Positions 46,569 through 55,624 of a stretch of DNA of 64,000 bases are shown in pieces (the stretch's first letter is position 1; each line of letters begins with the position of its first letter). This DNA is from Castellaniella sp040276085 (GTDB lineage Bacteria; Pseudomonadota; Gammaproteobacteria; Burkholderiales; Burkholderiaceae_B). Both the position numbers and the translations under genes were made by a program. The stretch spans positions 310,001-374,000 of the forward strand of contig NZ_JBELOK010000002.1 in assembly GCF_040276085.1 (NCBI RefSeq), written 5' to 3'. A model generated the notes under the pieces. That model made no database searches. It saw nothing but the letters and a program-made list of their open reading frames with translations, and was not told the origin of the DNA.

Positions 46569-47483
46569 TCATGTTTGAGTCAGGGAATATCCCTGATCAG
46601 TTGCGCACGCGCGGAGGCGAAAAATGAACCGATCTAACAAAGCAGATAAATCTGTATTGGCGTGCCGCAATAGGTATGTCGTCATCACCGCGGAATCTCC
46701 GGCGAGCGGGCGAATCACCACTTCAGAACGCCTACATAGGCCAAACCTCGTTGACGTAGTGAAGCCAATACCATAGCCGGCGCTGACCAACGTGAGCATC
46801 ATATCCAGAGAGGAAACATGCTCAACAACATTTGGCTCCACTTCCAACGGACGAAGCAGGCGCTCCAATTCACGACTATACCCTTCACACATCTGGGGAT
46901 CACATAGCACCAGCGGATAATGCTTCAACTCGTGTAGAGGTACGTCTCTATACACAAGTAGCGGATGTCGCGCAGGTACGATCAGTACCAATGGTTCCCG
47001 CCAAACCGGCTCAGCAATTATGTCGCCACCAACATCTGCCGTATGCGCGAAACCAATCGCTACGTCACCGGATCGCAGTCCCCGTAGCTGTTCAGCCAGA
47101 GGCATCTCCGACATTCGTATCTCAACATCAGGATCCTCCTTCCGGCATAGTGCTAGAAACTCAGATAATTGCGGCCCCACTGCGCCATCAGATATCGCGA
47201 TTCGTATGCTTCCTCGGAAGCCAGCCGCGACCGCTGTCACATTATCTCGCGCCTGTTCAAGAATAATGAATATCCTGCGGACGTCTTGTAAAAATGTAGT
47301 TCCTGCGGACGTCAATAGAGTACCTCGTCTATTTCTGTCAAACAGAACTACTCCCAGTTCATCCTCTAGCTCTTTAATAGATCTCGACAAGGGGGACTGT
47401 TCAATATGCAAGCGTTCAGCCGCCCGAGTGAAATGGAGTTCTTCTGCAAGCGCAATAAAGCAACGAAGATGTCGCAATTCCAT
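46569..47483 (-). CDS. LysR-family transcription regulator
   Basis: The 304-residue protein begins M-E-L-R-H-L-R-C-F, with the winged helix F-T-R-A-A-E-R-L-H-I-E-Q-S-P-L-S-R-S-I, and has a periplasmic-binding-type effector domain. The ATG at 47481-47483 is preceded by GGAAG. Base composition looks more AT-rich than the neighbouring island genes, suggesting a different source. It lies between DUF190 (upstream) and gpmA (downstream), same strand. Its target is unknown. Confidence 0.87.
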   Translation of the reverse strand: MELRHLRCFIALAEELHFTRAAERLHIEQSPLSRSIKELEDELGVVLFDRNRRGTLLTSAGTTFLQDVRRIFIILEQARDNVTAVAAGFRGSIRIAISDGAVGPQLSEFLALCRKEDPDVEIRMSEMPLAEQLRGLRSGDVAIGFAHTADVGGDIIAEPVWREPLVLIVPARHPLLVYRDVPLHELKHYPLVLCDPQMCEGYSRELERLLRPLEVEPNVVEHVSSLDMMLTLVSAGYGIGFTTSTRFGLCRRSEVVIRPLAGDSAVMTTYLLRHANTDLSALLDRFIFRLRACATDQGYSLTQT

Positions 47484-47706
47484 TAGAGCTTCCAAAATTT
47501 CGGGGCAAGGCCGCCGCTGCATCCCACCCTGCAACCTATGAGGAAAACTCGGGAGCCGCCACTCGCTGTGGAGGCAACTCAAGAATCAAACGCCCCACTA
47601 GCGAGTGACTGTTGCACCTATTTCCACACAAACCGCACGGAACCTTAATCTATAAAATCCACCACATCAGAAAACCGAATTCAGGCTTGACGCAAAGACT
47701 GAGACA

Positions 47707-48072
47707 TTAATCTTCCGTGACCCCGATCGTGCCGAATTCAATCGGCGTACGAGAATAGAAGACCCGTAAACCGGGCTCCAAGCGCAGCCTCTCCAAAAAA
47801 TCATCACACTCACTCGCCGAAACGGCCATCACAACCTCGACCGGCTGATCGGCCAACTCGAAAAACCTCGCAGAATGCAGGCGGTGATGAGCGCCAATGC
47901 CTTCTTGGGCTGTAAGAACCGTCGCCCCCTGGATTTCCATGGACTTGGCAAGCTCTATTAACCACTGATGAACTGGACGATGCTCGTGGGTGTAACTTTG
48001 GAGCGTATAGAAGGTCAGTTGATAGCCTTTCATGATGTCACCATCCCGAAGCGTTTTCCATTGCGTCGTCAT
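47707..48072 (-). CDS. DUF190 family protein, crcB-associated
   Basis: The 121-residue protein has the core M-K-G-Y-Q-L-T-F-Y, S-A-R-F-F-E-L-A-D-Q-P and V-V-M-A-V, which identifies DUF190, a PII-like small-protein family commonly found beside crcB. An internal ATG at residue 14 would give the more usual family start. It lies 6 bp after the crcB stop and so sits in the riboswitch-controlled crcB operon. The second DUF190 gene in the window is at 55625-55960. Confidence 0.87.
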   Translation of the reverse strand: MTTQWKTLRDGDIMKGYQLTFYTLQSYTHEHRPVHQWLIELAKSMEIQGATVLTAQEGIGAHHRLHSARFFELADQPVEVVMAVSASECDDFLERLRLEPGLRVFYSRTPIEFGTIGVTED

Positions 48073-48078
48073 AGCGAT

Positions 48079-48462
48079 TCACCCTTGAGTTAGATACTGA
48101 ACGAGCCCAATACCGACCAGGACTAGGGCAATGGAACCTGCCACATGAAGGCCGATCTGCAGCGCCGCAAAAGCCAATTCTCGCTGCTGCAATAGCGTAC
48201 TGACCTCAAGAGAGAACGTGGAGAACGTGGTCAACCCTCCCAAGAAGCCTGTGATAATCGTTAGGCGCCATACAGGGGGCAGACCACCGTGGCCGGCGAA
48301 AAATTCGTTCGCCAAGCCAATCAGTAGACCTCCCATCAGGTTCGCAGCCAAGGTCCCCAGCGGAATCGTTGGCCATATGCTGTTCATCTCCATACCCAAT
48401 ATCCAGCGCAATAAGGCACCCAGTGCCGCGCCGATCGAAATACCGATCACGGCGGGGATCAT
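48079..48462 (-). CDS. crcB: Fluoride channel CrcB (Fluc)
   Basis: The 127-residue membrane protein has four transmembrane helices, Asn41 in N-L-M-G-G, and the G-G-L-T-T-F-S-T-F-S block that places Phe80 and Phe83, the phenylalanines that line Fluc ion pores. Fluc channels work as dual-topology dimers exporting fluoride. The ATG at 48460-48462 follows GGAGTC. A fluoride riboswitch precedes it by about 145 nt on the same strand, and DUF190 follows. Confidence 0.96.
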   Translation of the reverse strand: MIPAVIGISIGAALGALLRWILGMEMNSIWPTIPLGTLAANLMGGLLIGLANEFFAGHGGLPPVWRLTIITGFLGGLTTFSTFSLEVSTLLQQRELAFAALQIGLHVAGSIALVLVGIGLVQYLTQG

Positions 48463-48608
48463 GAATGACTCCACGCAAAAGGAAGGGACGGATACTCGTA
48501 GAATGAGGGAAAGGCATTGAAGCTGCAGATCGTTTTCATAAGGCCTGAAAATGTGGATTCGAGGCCTGAAACGGAATCCGAGCATTGCCTGCGGTTCCCG
48601 TTCAGGAA

Positions 48609-48668
48609 CTTGCAGGCATCATCAGCCGAAGAGGTTTCGGCGGTTTATGGAGAATGCCATCTCCGAGA
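48609..48668 (-). promoter_or_regulatory. Fluoride riboswitch 3, upstream of crcB
   Basis: On the minus strand GGAGATGGCATTCTCC (48664-48649) is followed by a helix and GGCTGATGATGCCTGC (ending near 48611). Downstream, GCCTGC and GTTCC can pair with GGAAC and GCAGGC to form a terminator-like hairpin reusing the pseudoknot strand, but no T run follows. A TATACC -10-like element lies about 24 nt upstream. The bases down to crcB at 48,462 are leader. Confidence 0.95.
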
Positions 48669-48790
48669 AAAAGCTACTGCCAGTACGGTATAGTTTAGCA
48701 ATGGTGCTTCCTCCGCGCAATGTAAACATTCTCAGGCATCGTCACCAGTCTGGCCTCATCTCGGGAATGATGTTACAGTGGTAATCAGAC

Positions 48791-48850
48791 GGAGATGGCA
48801 TTCTCCCCTAACTGTCAGCAGACAGGCTGACTAATAATGCCTACGCGTTC
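48791..48850 (+). promoter_or_regulatory. Fluoride riboswitch 4, upstream of enolase
   Basis: GGAGATGGCATTCTCC (48791-48806) is followed by a variable helix and GGCTGACTAATAATGCCTAC. GGCAT/ATGCC makes the pseudoknot. It is arranged back to back with riboswitch 3, so crcB and eno are divergent fluoride-responsive units. Its 3' strand GCCTACG is shared with the terminator at 48839-48876. Confidence 0.93.
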
Positions 48851-48876
48851 CTGAACCGGAACCCGTAGGCATTTTT
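48839..48876 (+). terminator. Riboswitch-controlled intrinsic terminator before eno
   Basis: GCCTACG-GTTCC (from 48839) pairs with GGAAC-CGTAGGC (to 48870), followed by ATTTTTG. The left arm includes the riboswitch pseudoknot strand, so fluoride binding should prevent the terminator from forming. Confidence 0.9.
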
Positions 48877-48924
48877 GTGCGTGTTGCGGTTCGGGCATGA
48901 AGACCTTTCATGACAAGGTGACCC

Positions 48925-50301
48925 ATGCACAACAGCTCCTGCGCCATCACTGATCTGGCTGCCAACGAAATCCTAGATTCGCGCGGCAACCCCGCGCTAC
49001 AAGTTACTCTCACGCTCGAAGATGGAACCACTGCCGTCGCAGGGGTACCTTCGGGGGCCTCTACCGGCGCCTTCGAAGCCCACGAGTTGCGCGATGGTGA
49101 TAACACGCGCTTCGGTGGCAAGGGTGTGTGGCAAGCCGCTGCCCACGTTACCGATACTATCCTCGAAGCCCTGCGGGGCATGCGCGCTGACTCCCAGCGC
49201 GAGATCGACACTCGGTTGATCGAGTTGGACGGCACCGAGTCCAAGTCTCAGTTGGGTGCCAATGCAATTCTGGGTGTGTCGCTGGCGTGCGCGCGGGCCG
49301 CTGCGGCCTTCCACGGCCTGCCGCTCTTCCAGTACCTGGGCGGATCCGATGCCCACATACTGCCCGTCCCGATGTTCAACATTCTCAACGGTGGTAAGCA
49401 CGCCACGCACGGGCCGGATTTCCAAGAATTCAAGCTTGTGCCGCTGGGGGCGCCCACCTTCGCGCAAGCACTGCGATGCGGAGCTGAGGTCTACCACGCT
49501 CTGCACGACCTGCTGGTCGCCAAAGGGCTGTCCGCGAACGTAGGCGACGAGGGAGGCTTCGTACCGGAGCTGCCCAGCAACGAAGCCGCCATGGGCCTGA
49601 TGATGCAGGCAATCGAGCGCGCAGGATACAAGGCGGGGGAGGATGTCTGCCTGGGCCTGGATCCTGCAGCCACCTCGTTCTTTGCCGACGGGCGCTACCG
49701 CCTGGAACGCGACAAGCTCGATCTGGATTCGGCAGAAATGACGGCCTACTGGGCAGAGTGGGTGGATCGCTACCCGCTGGTCTCACTCGAAGACCCGCTC
49801 GCCGACAATGATTGGAGAGGATTTGCACACCTGACATCGGTGCTGGGCGAACGTGTGCAGGTCGTGGGCGACGATCTCTTCGTCACCAACCCGCGCTTCC
49901 TGTCCCGAGGGCTGGCCGAGCACTGCTGCAACAGCATCCTGATCAAGCCCAACCAGATCGGCACAATCACAGAGACCCAGGGCACCGCCCGCATGGCTCT
50001 GCGCGCAGGGTACACCTGCATGGTGTCACATCGCTCGGGCGAGACACTGGACACCAGCATCGCGGATCTCGCCGTCGCTCTGAACTGCGGCCAAATCAAG
50101 TCCGGCGCGCCGGCGCGCGGCGAGCGCGTCGCCAAATACAACCGGCTGATGGAAATCGAACGCCAACTGGGTGCAAGCGCCACATTCGCGGGGAAGACGG
50201 CCTTTCCACGGTTTGGGCAGACACATGCAAATGCCGCGGTCTCCCGACCCGACAAGCTCCAAGGCCGAGAGAGCACTCCATCACGGGGGCTACCAGCCTA
50301 A
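48925..50301 (+). CDS. eno: Enolase, island-encoded paralogue
   Basis: The 458-residue enzyme converts 2-phosphoglycerate to phosphoenolpyruvate. Active-site features are present: S-G-A-S-T-G loop, H-A-T-H-G-P-D-F-Q-E-F, general base region G-D-E-G-G-F-V-P, Mg ligands in L-D-P-A, L-E-D-P and G-D-D-L, the catalytic Lys in I-K-P-N-Q, and S-H-R-S-G-E-T. It differs from housekeeping enolases in G-G-K-H (usually G-G-A-H) and G-E-T-L-D (usually G-E-T-E-D), and has an extended C-terminus. Fluoride plus phosphate is a classic enolase inhibitor, and the gene sits behind a fluoride riboswitch with a terminator. A fluoride-tolerant or overdose role is inferred. Confidence 0.93.
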   Translation: MHNSSCAITDLAANEILDSRGNPALQVTLTLEDGTTAVAGVPSGASTGAFEAHELRDGDNTRFGGKGVWQAAAHVTDTILEALRGMRADSQREIDTRLIELDGTESKSQLGANAILGVSLACARAAAAFHGLPLFQYLGGSDAHILPVPMFNILNGGKHATHGPDFQEFKLVPLGAPTFAQALRCGAEVYHALHDLLVAKGLSANVGDEGGFVPELPSNEAAMGLMMQAIERAGYKAGEDVCLGLDPAATSFFADGRYRLERDKLDLDSAEMTAYWAEWVDRYPLVSLEDPLADNDWRGFAHLTSVLGERVQVVGDDLFVTNPRFLSRGLAEHCCNSILIKPNQIGTITETQGTARMALRAGYTCMVSHRSGETLDTSIADLAVALNCGQIKSGAPARGERVAKYNRLMEIERQLGASATFAGKTAFPRFGQTHANAAVSRPDKLQGRESTPSRGLPA

Positions 50302-50335
50302 ACCAACCTGGAAGAACAAGAAAAGGAGCACCATC

Positions 50336-51871
50336 ATGATCACTTTCAGCGTGCTGTATCCCGGGCCACAAGACGGCGTGTCCCGTGAACAGGCCGAGGT
50401 GCCAGAGTTCTTCACCGATCTGAATCTGGATCAGATCATCGGCCACATCACCGCAAAAAAAGGCGAATACAACCTGCAACCTTTCTTCTATCGCTCCCTG
50501 GATGAGGCGGATAGCGTGGCCTACCGGCAAGAAGTCATGCACGACCTGGAACGGCCCGCCCTGTATACCTCCTTGATGACTTTCGCCACACAACTGCAAG
50601 CGATGCGTGCACGCCTCACACAGGCTGCGAAGCTGTACTACCCCTTGCAGAAACAAGCGTGGTTTCTGTGCGCAACCGAACAATACTACGAAGCCGTCCA
50701 GGCCCTGGCGCAAGACCTTGGAAAACTGGAATTTACCTCCCGCGGCATGCAAGCGCTAAAAGCCCATGCAGACAACTACACGCAGGGCGCGAATTTCCAG
50801 ACACTGGTGGCAGATGCAAAGGCCGCCCGCAGCGCCCTTGCATCGATCCGCTACTGCATCCACATCAAGGGCGACACCTTCACAGTGCTTGAGTACCAAG
50901 GCGAAAGCGACTACAGCGCCGAGGTTTCCGCCACGTTCGAGAAATTCCGTCAAGGGGCAGCGAAAGATTACCGAGTTAAATTTCACGATCTGCCGGATAT
51001 GAACCACATCGAAGCCCAGGTGCTGGAATTCGTGTCCAAGCTGTTCCCGGAGGTGTTCACGCAACTGGATATCTTCTGCCAGCAGCATCAGGGCTACCTG
51101 GATGAAACGCTGGCTGTTTTTGATCGCGAAGTCCAGTTCTACACCGCCTACCTGGACTACATGAACACCTTGCGTGGCAAGGGGCTGGATTTCTGCTATC
51201 CCGAAGTGGGTCGTGTGAACAAGACTGTGTTTGCTCAAGACACCTACGATCTTGCCCTGGCCGACAAACTCCTGAACCAGGGCAAATCCATCGTGCGCAA
51301 CGATTTCAGCCTGTGCGACAAAGAGCGCATCTTCATCGTGTCCGGGCCCAACCAAGGGGGCAAGACCACCTTCGCCCGGACGTTCGGCCAGTTGCACTAT
51401 CTGGCGAACCTGGGGCTGCCGGTGCCCGGCAACGCTGCCAGGCTGTTCCTCTATGACCGACTCTTCGCGCACTTCGAGCGCGAGGAAGACATCCGCAATC
51501 TGCGTGGCAAGCTGGAGGACGATCTCGTGCGCATCCACCGCATCCTGCAGGGCGCGACACCCGACAGCATCATCATTATGAACGAGATCTTCACGTCCAC
51601 GACCCTGCAGGACGCATTGTTCCTGGGTAGTCGGATCCTGGAGCGAATCGTCCAGCTGGATCTGCTGTGCGTCTGTGTCACCTTCATCGACGAGCTCGCG
51701 CACCTGAGCGACACCACCGTCAGCATGGTGAGCACCATCGTGCCCGACGACCCCGCACAACGAACCTACAAGGTCGTTCGTCGGCCTGCGGACGGAAAGT
51801 CCTATGCGCTGTCGCTGGCCCATAAATACCGCATCGAAGCCCACGACCTGGAAGAGAGGCTGCCATCATGA
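50336..51871 (+). CDS. MutS-like ABC ATPase, first of a pair
   Basis: The 511-residue protein has an N-terminal and central helical region resembling MutS core and lever domains and a C-terminal MutS-type ATPase with Walker A G-P-N-Q-G-G-K-T-T (337-345). Walker B reads I-I-I-M-N-E, with Asn where MutS has Asp. The mismatch-recognition and connector domains of true MutS are missing. AAGGAG precedes the ATG at 50336. It lies 34 bp after eno and overlaps the next gene by 4 bp, so all three form one fluoride-controlled operon. MutS-like genes near fluoride riboswitches have been noted before, as I recall; their function is unknown. Confidence 0.85.
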   Translation: MITFSVLYPGPQDGVSREQAEVPEFFTDLNLDQIIGHITAKKGEYNLQPFFYRSLDEADSVAYRQEVMHDLERPALYTSLMTFATQLQAMRARLTQAAKLYYPLQKQAWFLCATEQYYEAVQALAQDLGKLEFTSRGMQALKAHADNYTQGANFQTLVADAKAARSALASIRYCIHIKGDTFTVLEYQGESDYSAEVSATFEKFRQGAAKDYRVKFHDLPDMNHIEAQVLEFVSKLFPEVFTQLDIFCQQHQGYLDETLAVFDREVQFYTAYLDYMNTLRGKGLDFCYPEVGRVNKTVFAQDTYDLALADKLLNQGKSIVRNDFSLCDKERIFIVSGPNQGGKTTFARTFGQLHYLANLGLPVPGNAARLFLYDRLFAHFEREEDIRNLRGKLEDDLVRIHRILQGATPDSIIIMNEIFTSTTLQDALFLGSRILERIVQLDLLCVCVTFIDELAHLSDTTVSMVSTIVPDDPAQRTYKVVRRPADGKSYALSLAHKYRIEAHDLEERLPS

Positions 51872-53448
51872 AAGCATTCCTCATGTATCGTGACCGCGAT
51901 TTTGACCTACACACGCCCCTGCCATGGAATGAGCCAGACTTGGTGCAGGATCTAGAGCTGGAAACGCTGCTGCACGCGATGGCACAGGAAGACGAATTCC
52001 TGTACAAGGTCTCCCGCACCGCGTTGCTCGCGGGCTGTAGCGAACCGGACGAGGTCCTGTACCGGCAGGCCGTGCTGCAGGACTGCCTGGATCATCCCGA
52101 CGTCGCCCGCTCGCTATATCAGCTTGCCGTAGACACCATCGAAGCCGAGCATAAGAACTACTGGGGGCTGGCCCACTATCCAAGTGGCGTCCTGCATCAC
52201 TCCGTCGAAGTCATGACGTTACTGGCGACGGCGCTCAAGCAGCTGCGCGCTATCGCTGATGCCCAGGCCAGTACGTTTTCCTCCGAGGGCTTTCGCCGGT
52301 TCTTCACCATGCTGCAGCACGAACTGGGAGACGACTACTTTGAGACCATCCAGACGCATCTGAATACACTGAAATTTCGCCACGGCGTGCTGATCAGCGC
52401 CCGCTTGGCGGAAGACAACTGCGGGGAAGACTATGTCCTGTGCACACCAAAAGCCCCGCCACACAGCTGGTTGCTGCGCACCTTCGGCAAGAAGCCGCCT
52501 TCCTACTCATTCACCCTGGCACCACGCGACGAGAATGGGGCAAGAGCCCTCTCGGAGCTGGGTGACCGGGGCGTGAACCTGGTGGCTAACGCACTGGCGC
52601 AATCGACCGAACACATTCTCAGCTTCCTTCTCATGATGCGCACGGAGTTCGCCTTCTACGTCTCGTGCCTGAACCTGCGCGAACAGCTGGCACAGAAGGA
52701 CGAGCCGGTCTGCTTTCCACGGCCTTCACCCGCCGGGGAGCGAACCCTAACCTGTCGTGGCTTGTATGACGTCTGTCTGACGCTGCATCTACCGCAGCGC
52801 GCAGTGGGCAACGATCTCAATGCCGATGGCAAGATCCTGTTCGTCATCACCGGCGCCAACCAGGGTGGAAAGTCCACGTTCCTGCGCAGTGTGGGACTCG
52901 CACAACTGATGATGGCCAGCGGCTTGTTTGTCCCGGCCGAATCGTACGCCGCCAACCTGTTCCGCGGCTTGTATACGCACTACAAGCGCGAAGAGGACAC
53001 CAGCATGAACAGTGGCAAGCTCGACGAGGAACTCGCACGCATGAGTGCCATCGTGGATCACATCCAGCCCGACGCCCTCATCCTGTTCAACGAATCCTTT
53101 GCCGCCACCAACGAACGGGAAGGTTCGGAAATCTCCAGCCAGGTTACGCACGCCCTGCTGGCGCATCGGATCAAGGTGTTTTCAGTCTCGCACCTGTACG
53201 AATTCGCCCGCGTCCTGTACGAGGAACACCGGCCCGACGCGACGTTCCTGCGGGCGCACCGCGACGAAGGCGGCCAGCGCACGTTCCGGCTGGAAGTGGC
53301 TGCGCCGCTTGCCACCAGCCACGGCGCGGATCTGTACGAAAAAATATTCGGCGCAACCACGCCTGGCGACGGTATCCCCCAGGGGCCAGCTGGGCAGGAT
53401 GCGCCGCCAGCCGACCCCTTGCCCGAAGAAGCGATCAAGGGCGCCTGA
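51868..53448 (+). CDS. MutS-like ABC ATPase, second of a pair
   Basis: The 526-residue paralogue of the preceding protein has a helical N-terminus of about 320 residues and a MutS-type ATPase domain with Walker A G-A-N-Q-G-G-K-S-T (329-337). Walker B is L-I-L-F-N-E, again Asn in place of Asp, followed by a His-containing V-S-H switch. No mismatch-binding domain is present. The ATGA overlap with the upstream gene implies coupled translation and probably a heterodimer. Its 3' end overlaps the convergent MFS gene by 14 bp. Confidence 0.85.
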   Translation: MKAFLMYRDRDFDLHTPLPWNEPDLVQDLELETLLHAMAQEDEFLYKVSRTALLAGCSEPDEVLYRQAVLQDCLDHPDVARSLYQLAVDTIEAEHKNYWGLAHYPSGVLHHSVEVMTLLATALKQLRAIADAQASTFSSEGFRRFFTMLQHELGDDYFETIQTHLNTLKFRHGVLISARLAEDNCGEDYVLCTPKAPPHSWLLRTFGKKPPSYSFTLAPRDENGARALSELGDRGVNLVANALAQSTEHILSFLLMMRTEFAFYVSCLNLREQLAQKDEPVCFPRPSPAGERTLTCRGLYDVCLTLHLPQRAVGNDLNADGKILFVITGANQGGKSTFLRSVGLAQLMMASGLFVPAESYAANLFRGLYTHYKREEDTSMNSGKLDEELARMSAIVDHIQPDALILFNESFAATNEREGSEISSQVTHALLAHRIKVFSVSHLYEFARVLYEEHRPDATFLRAHRDEGGQRTFRLEVAAPLATSHGADLYEKIFGATTPGDGIPQGPAGQDAPPADPLPEEAIKGA

Positions 53449-54640
53449 TCCGGCGATCGACGGCCAGGAAAACCGGCACGGCGGCGAGCTGCACCGCCAG
53501 GCAAAACAGGACGGCCAAGTCGACGGACTGGCCGTATAGCGCTCCGATGGCGACGCTGCCGCAAAACCAGAACACGCCGTAGCCGGCTGTGAAGGCACCG
53601 AAGGCCGATGCCCGGATGCGCCCAGAAACCATGGGCGCCACCGCTGCCGGAATGATGGACTCGTGTACGCCCATACCCAGCCCCCAGAGGCAGGCCCCCA
53701 GCAGCGCGCCCCAGAACCCACCCAGGAAGACCAGTGGCGCAAAGCACGCGGCCGCCAGCGTCAGCACGATGAGCACGCGGAATCCGTAACGGTCGAAAAG
53801 CCGCCCGCACACGGGCGCGGCAGCACCGCCCGTCCCCATGGCAACGGCATAGAAAACGGCGATCCACTGGCCGGGCACGGCGTGGCCGTGCGCGAAGTGA
53901 TAGGCAATGAGGGGATAGTCGGCAAACCCCATCGCCACCAGCCCTGCACCTGCCAGATAGATCCAGAAGACCCGAGGCAGTTGGTCGGAGCCGGTGGAAG
54001 CGAATTGCCGCTCCATGTCCTCGGGCGAGGGATAAAGATGGTGCGCCAGGAACACGAAAGCGATATTCAAGGCCGCTGGAATCACCAGCACAGCGAAGGC
54101 CTCGCGGTAGCTTCCCTGCAGACCAAGCACTGCGGCCACCGCCAGCGGACCGACGACGGCACCGAACTGATCCAGCATCTCGTGCAGCCCGAACACCCAG
54201 CCATAGCCGCCGCCAACCTGAGCCGCGGCATGCGACAGCATGGCGTCTCGCGGCGGGTTGCGGATGGCCTTGCCCACCCGTTCGAGGATGATGAGCACCG
54301 CCACCGCGGGCCATGTGTCGGCCAGCGCAAGCGCTGGCACAGCCGACATTTGCAGCAGATAGCCGATGATGGTGATGAGCCAGAACCGCTGGCTGGAATC
54401 GGCCAGCCAGCCCGAGAACAGACGTAGCCCGTACCCCAGCAGCTCGCCCAGCCCGGTGACGGTTCCCACCGCCAGCGCCGAGACCTGCAAACCCGCCAGA
54501 TAGGGCCCCAGGATGCTGCGGGCCCCCTCGTAGGTAGAGTCCGCGAAAAAGCTGACGATACCGATGAGAAAAACGAAGCGGTAAGCGATACGGCTTGCGG
54601 ATCCGGAGTGCCCTTCGCCGGGTCGTTCAAGTGGCCTCAT
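53435..54640 (-). CDS. Major facilitator superfamily transporter
   Basis: The 401-residue protein has 12 predicted transmembrane segments, an early F-F-A-D-S-T-Y-E-G-A-R and the MFS loop R-x-G-K-A-I-R-N-P-P-R-D between helices 2-3 and beyond. It resembles the MFS_1 group with the R-V-G-K-A-I-R-x-P-P-R-D motif; the substrate is unknown. I chose the ATG at 54638-54640; the longer reading starts in the upstream gene. It is last in the minus-strand series DUF190, DUF211, VIT-like, MFS. Confidence 0.85.
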   Translation of the reverse strand: MRPLERPGEGHSGSASRIAYRFVFLIGIVSFFADSTYEGARSILGPYLAGLQVSALAVGTVTGLGELLGYGLRLFSGWLADSSQRFWLITIIGYLLQMSAVPALALADTWPAVAVLIILERVGKAIRNPPRDAMLSHAAAQVGGGYGWVFGLHEMLDQFGAVVGPLAVAAVLGLQGSYREAFAVLVIPAALNIAFVFLAHHLYPSPEDMERQFASTGSDQLPRVFWIYLAGAGLVAMGFADYPLIAYHFAHGHAVPGQWIAVFYAVAMGTGGAAAPVCGRLFDRYGFRVLIVLTLAAACFAPLVFLGGFWGALLGACLWGLGMGVHESIIPAAVAPMVSGRIRASAFGAFTAGYGVFWFCGSVAIGALYGQSVDLAVLFCLAVQLAAVPVFLAVDRRIRRP

Positions 54641-54654
54641 TGCGGCCCCCAATC

Positions 54655-55188
54655 TCAGACTATGTGAAGATAGACACCGATCACGGTCACCACGAAACCG
54701 CCCGCCAGCATGGCGGCTGCCCATACGATCGGACGGCCATGCGCGGCCCGCGCAATCGAGATCCCAAGCACGCCAAGGCTTACGACAGTCACCGCCAGGA
54801 CCGGATACCCGCTCACCCCTGTCGCCGCCGCAAAAAACAGTGGCGCCCCCGCCCCCACGAACGAACACATGCCCGCAACTAATGCCATGAACGCCGCCTC
54901 CAGGAGGGCGGCTCGCCCCTGGCGCGTTCTGGCCATGCGTCCTCGCACCAGGACGTTGAGCTGCCGGTCGGCGTGCACCAGTTCCCCACGCAGCTGCGCA
55001 TAGCCAGCCACGAACAGCATGAATGCGCTTTCGACCGCGCTCGCTGCGGCAATGCGAAACGCAAGCGACAGCGTGACCGGCACCACGTCGCCTTGCAGAC
55101 GATTGGCCGCCAGCATGAGGGTGTTCAGGATCCCGTCGGACAGGCCAAGCGCCACTGGCAGCAACAGTTTGTACCTATGCCGCTTCAT
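54655..55188 (-). CDS. VIT1/CCC1-like membrane protein
   Basis: The 177-residue protein has about five transmembrane helices and an N-terminal G-L-S-D-G-I-L-N-T-L resembling the first helix of VIT1/CCC1-type iron/manganese transporters, plus paired Gly-rich helices near the C-terminus. The resemblance is moderate, so family membership is tentative. It overlaps the DUF211 stop by ATGA and is followed 14 bp later by the MFS gene. Confidence 0.65.
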   Translation of the reverse strand: MKRHRYKLLLPVALGLSDGILNTLMLAANRLQGDVVPVTLSLAFRIAAASAVESAFMLFVAGYAQLRGELVHADRQLNVLVRGRMARTRQGRAALLEAAFMALVAGMCSFVGAGAPLFFAAATGVSGYPVLAVTVVSLGVLGISIARAAHGRPIVWAAAMLAGGFVVTVIGVYLHIV

Positions 55189-55469
55189 CGCGCACGCGGC
55201 ACATGCTCGACGATATGGGTACCTGCGACCATTTCGTCAGTGCTGTGGACCACCGCACCGGTATCGTTGATGGCAGTGATGAGCGCGTCGTAGTCGATGT
55301 GTTCTCCGACCACCGTCACCTCCATGCCGACCGTTTCCACGTCGATTTCCTTGACCGTGATGTTGACTGCCTGAACACCTGGAGAGGCCTCTATGGCGGC
55401 AGCAATTTCAATCATGTCGGGCCGTGCCCGGGCCTTATCGACATCAAGCATCACACGGCGCAAGTTCAT
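55185..55469 (-). CDS. DUF211 family protein
   Basis: The 94-residue ferredoxin-fold-like protein shows L-R-R-V-M-L-D-V-D-K, G-V-Q-A-V-N-I-T-V-K-E-I-D-V-E-T and the late H-S-T-D-E-M-V-A-G, which match DUF211. Function is unknown; such proteins are often adjacent to membrane transport genes. AGAGAG precedes the start, and it is translationally coupled to the VIT-like gene. A perfect 7-bp inverted repeat (CATCAGT/ACTGATG) lies in the 155-bp gap upstream. Confidence 0.8.
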   Translation of the reverse strand: MNLRRVMLDVDKARARPDMIEIAAAIEASPGVQAVNITVKEIDVETVGMEVTVVGEHIDYDALITAINDTGAVVHSTDEMVAGTHIVEHVPRAR

Positions 55470-55624
55470 GGTTTGACTCTCTTCTAGCTGAAATCTAATA
55501 AATGGCGCGGCGACAAATCGATCGCCCCCGCAACATCAGTGCCTACTGAAGCTACTGATGAGCTTGATCTGCGGAGAGCCAACCATGTATCCACTGATGC
55601 ACTATCCGCGTTCGTACGAAGTCG

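Noticed and set aside
55540..55600. Possible tenth fluoride riboswitch before DUF211
   Set aside because: Contains CATCAGT/ACTGATG and a GTAGGC-like piece, but lacks the GGNGATGG...NCC block and any pseudoknot partner.
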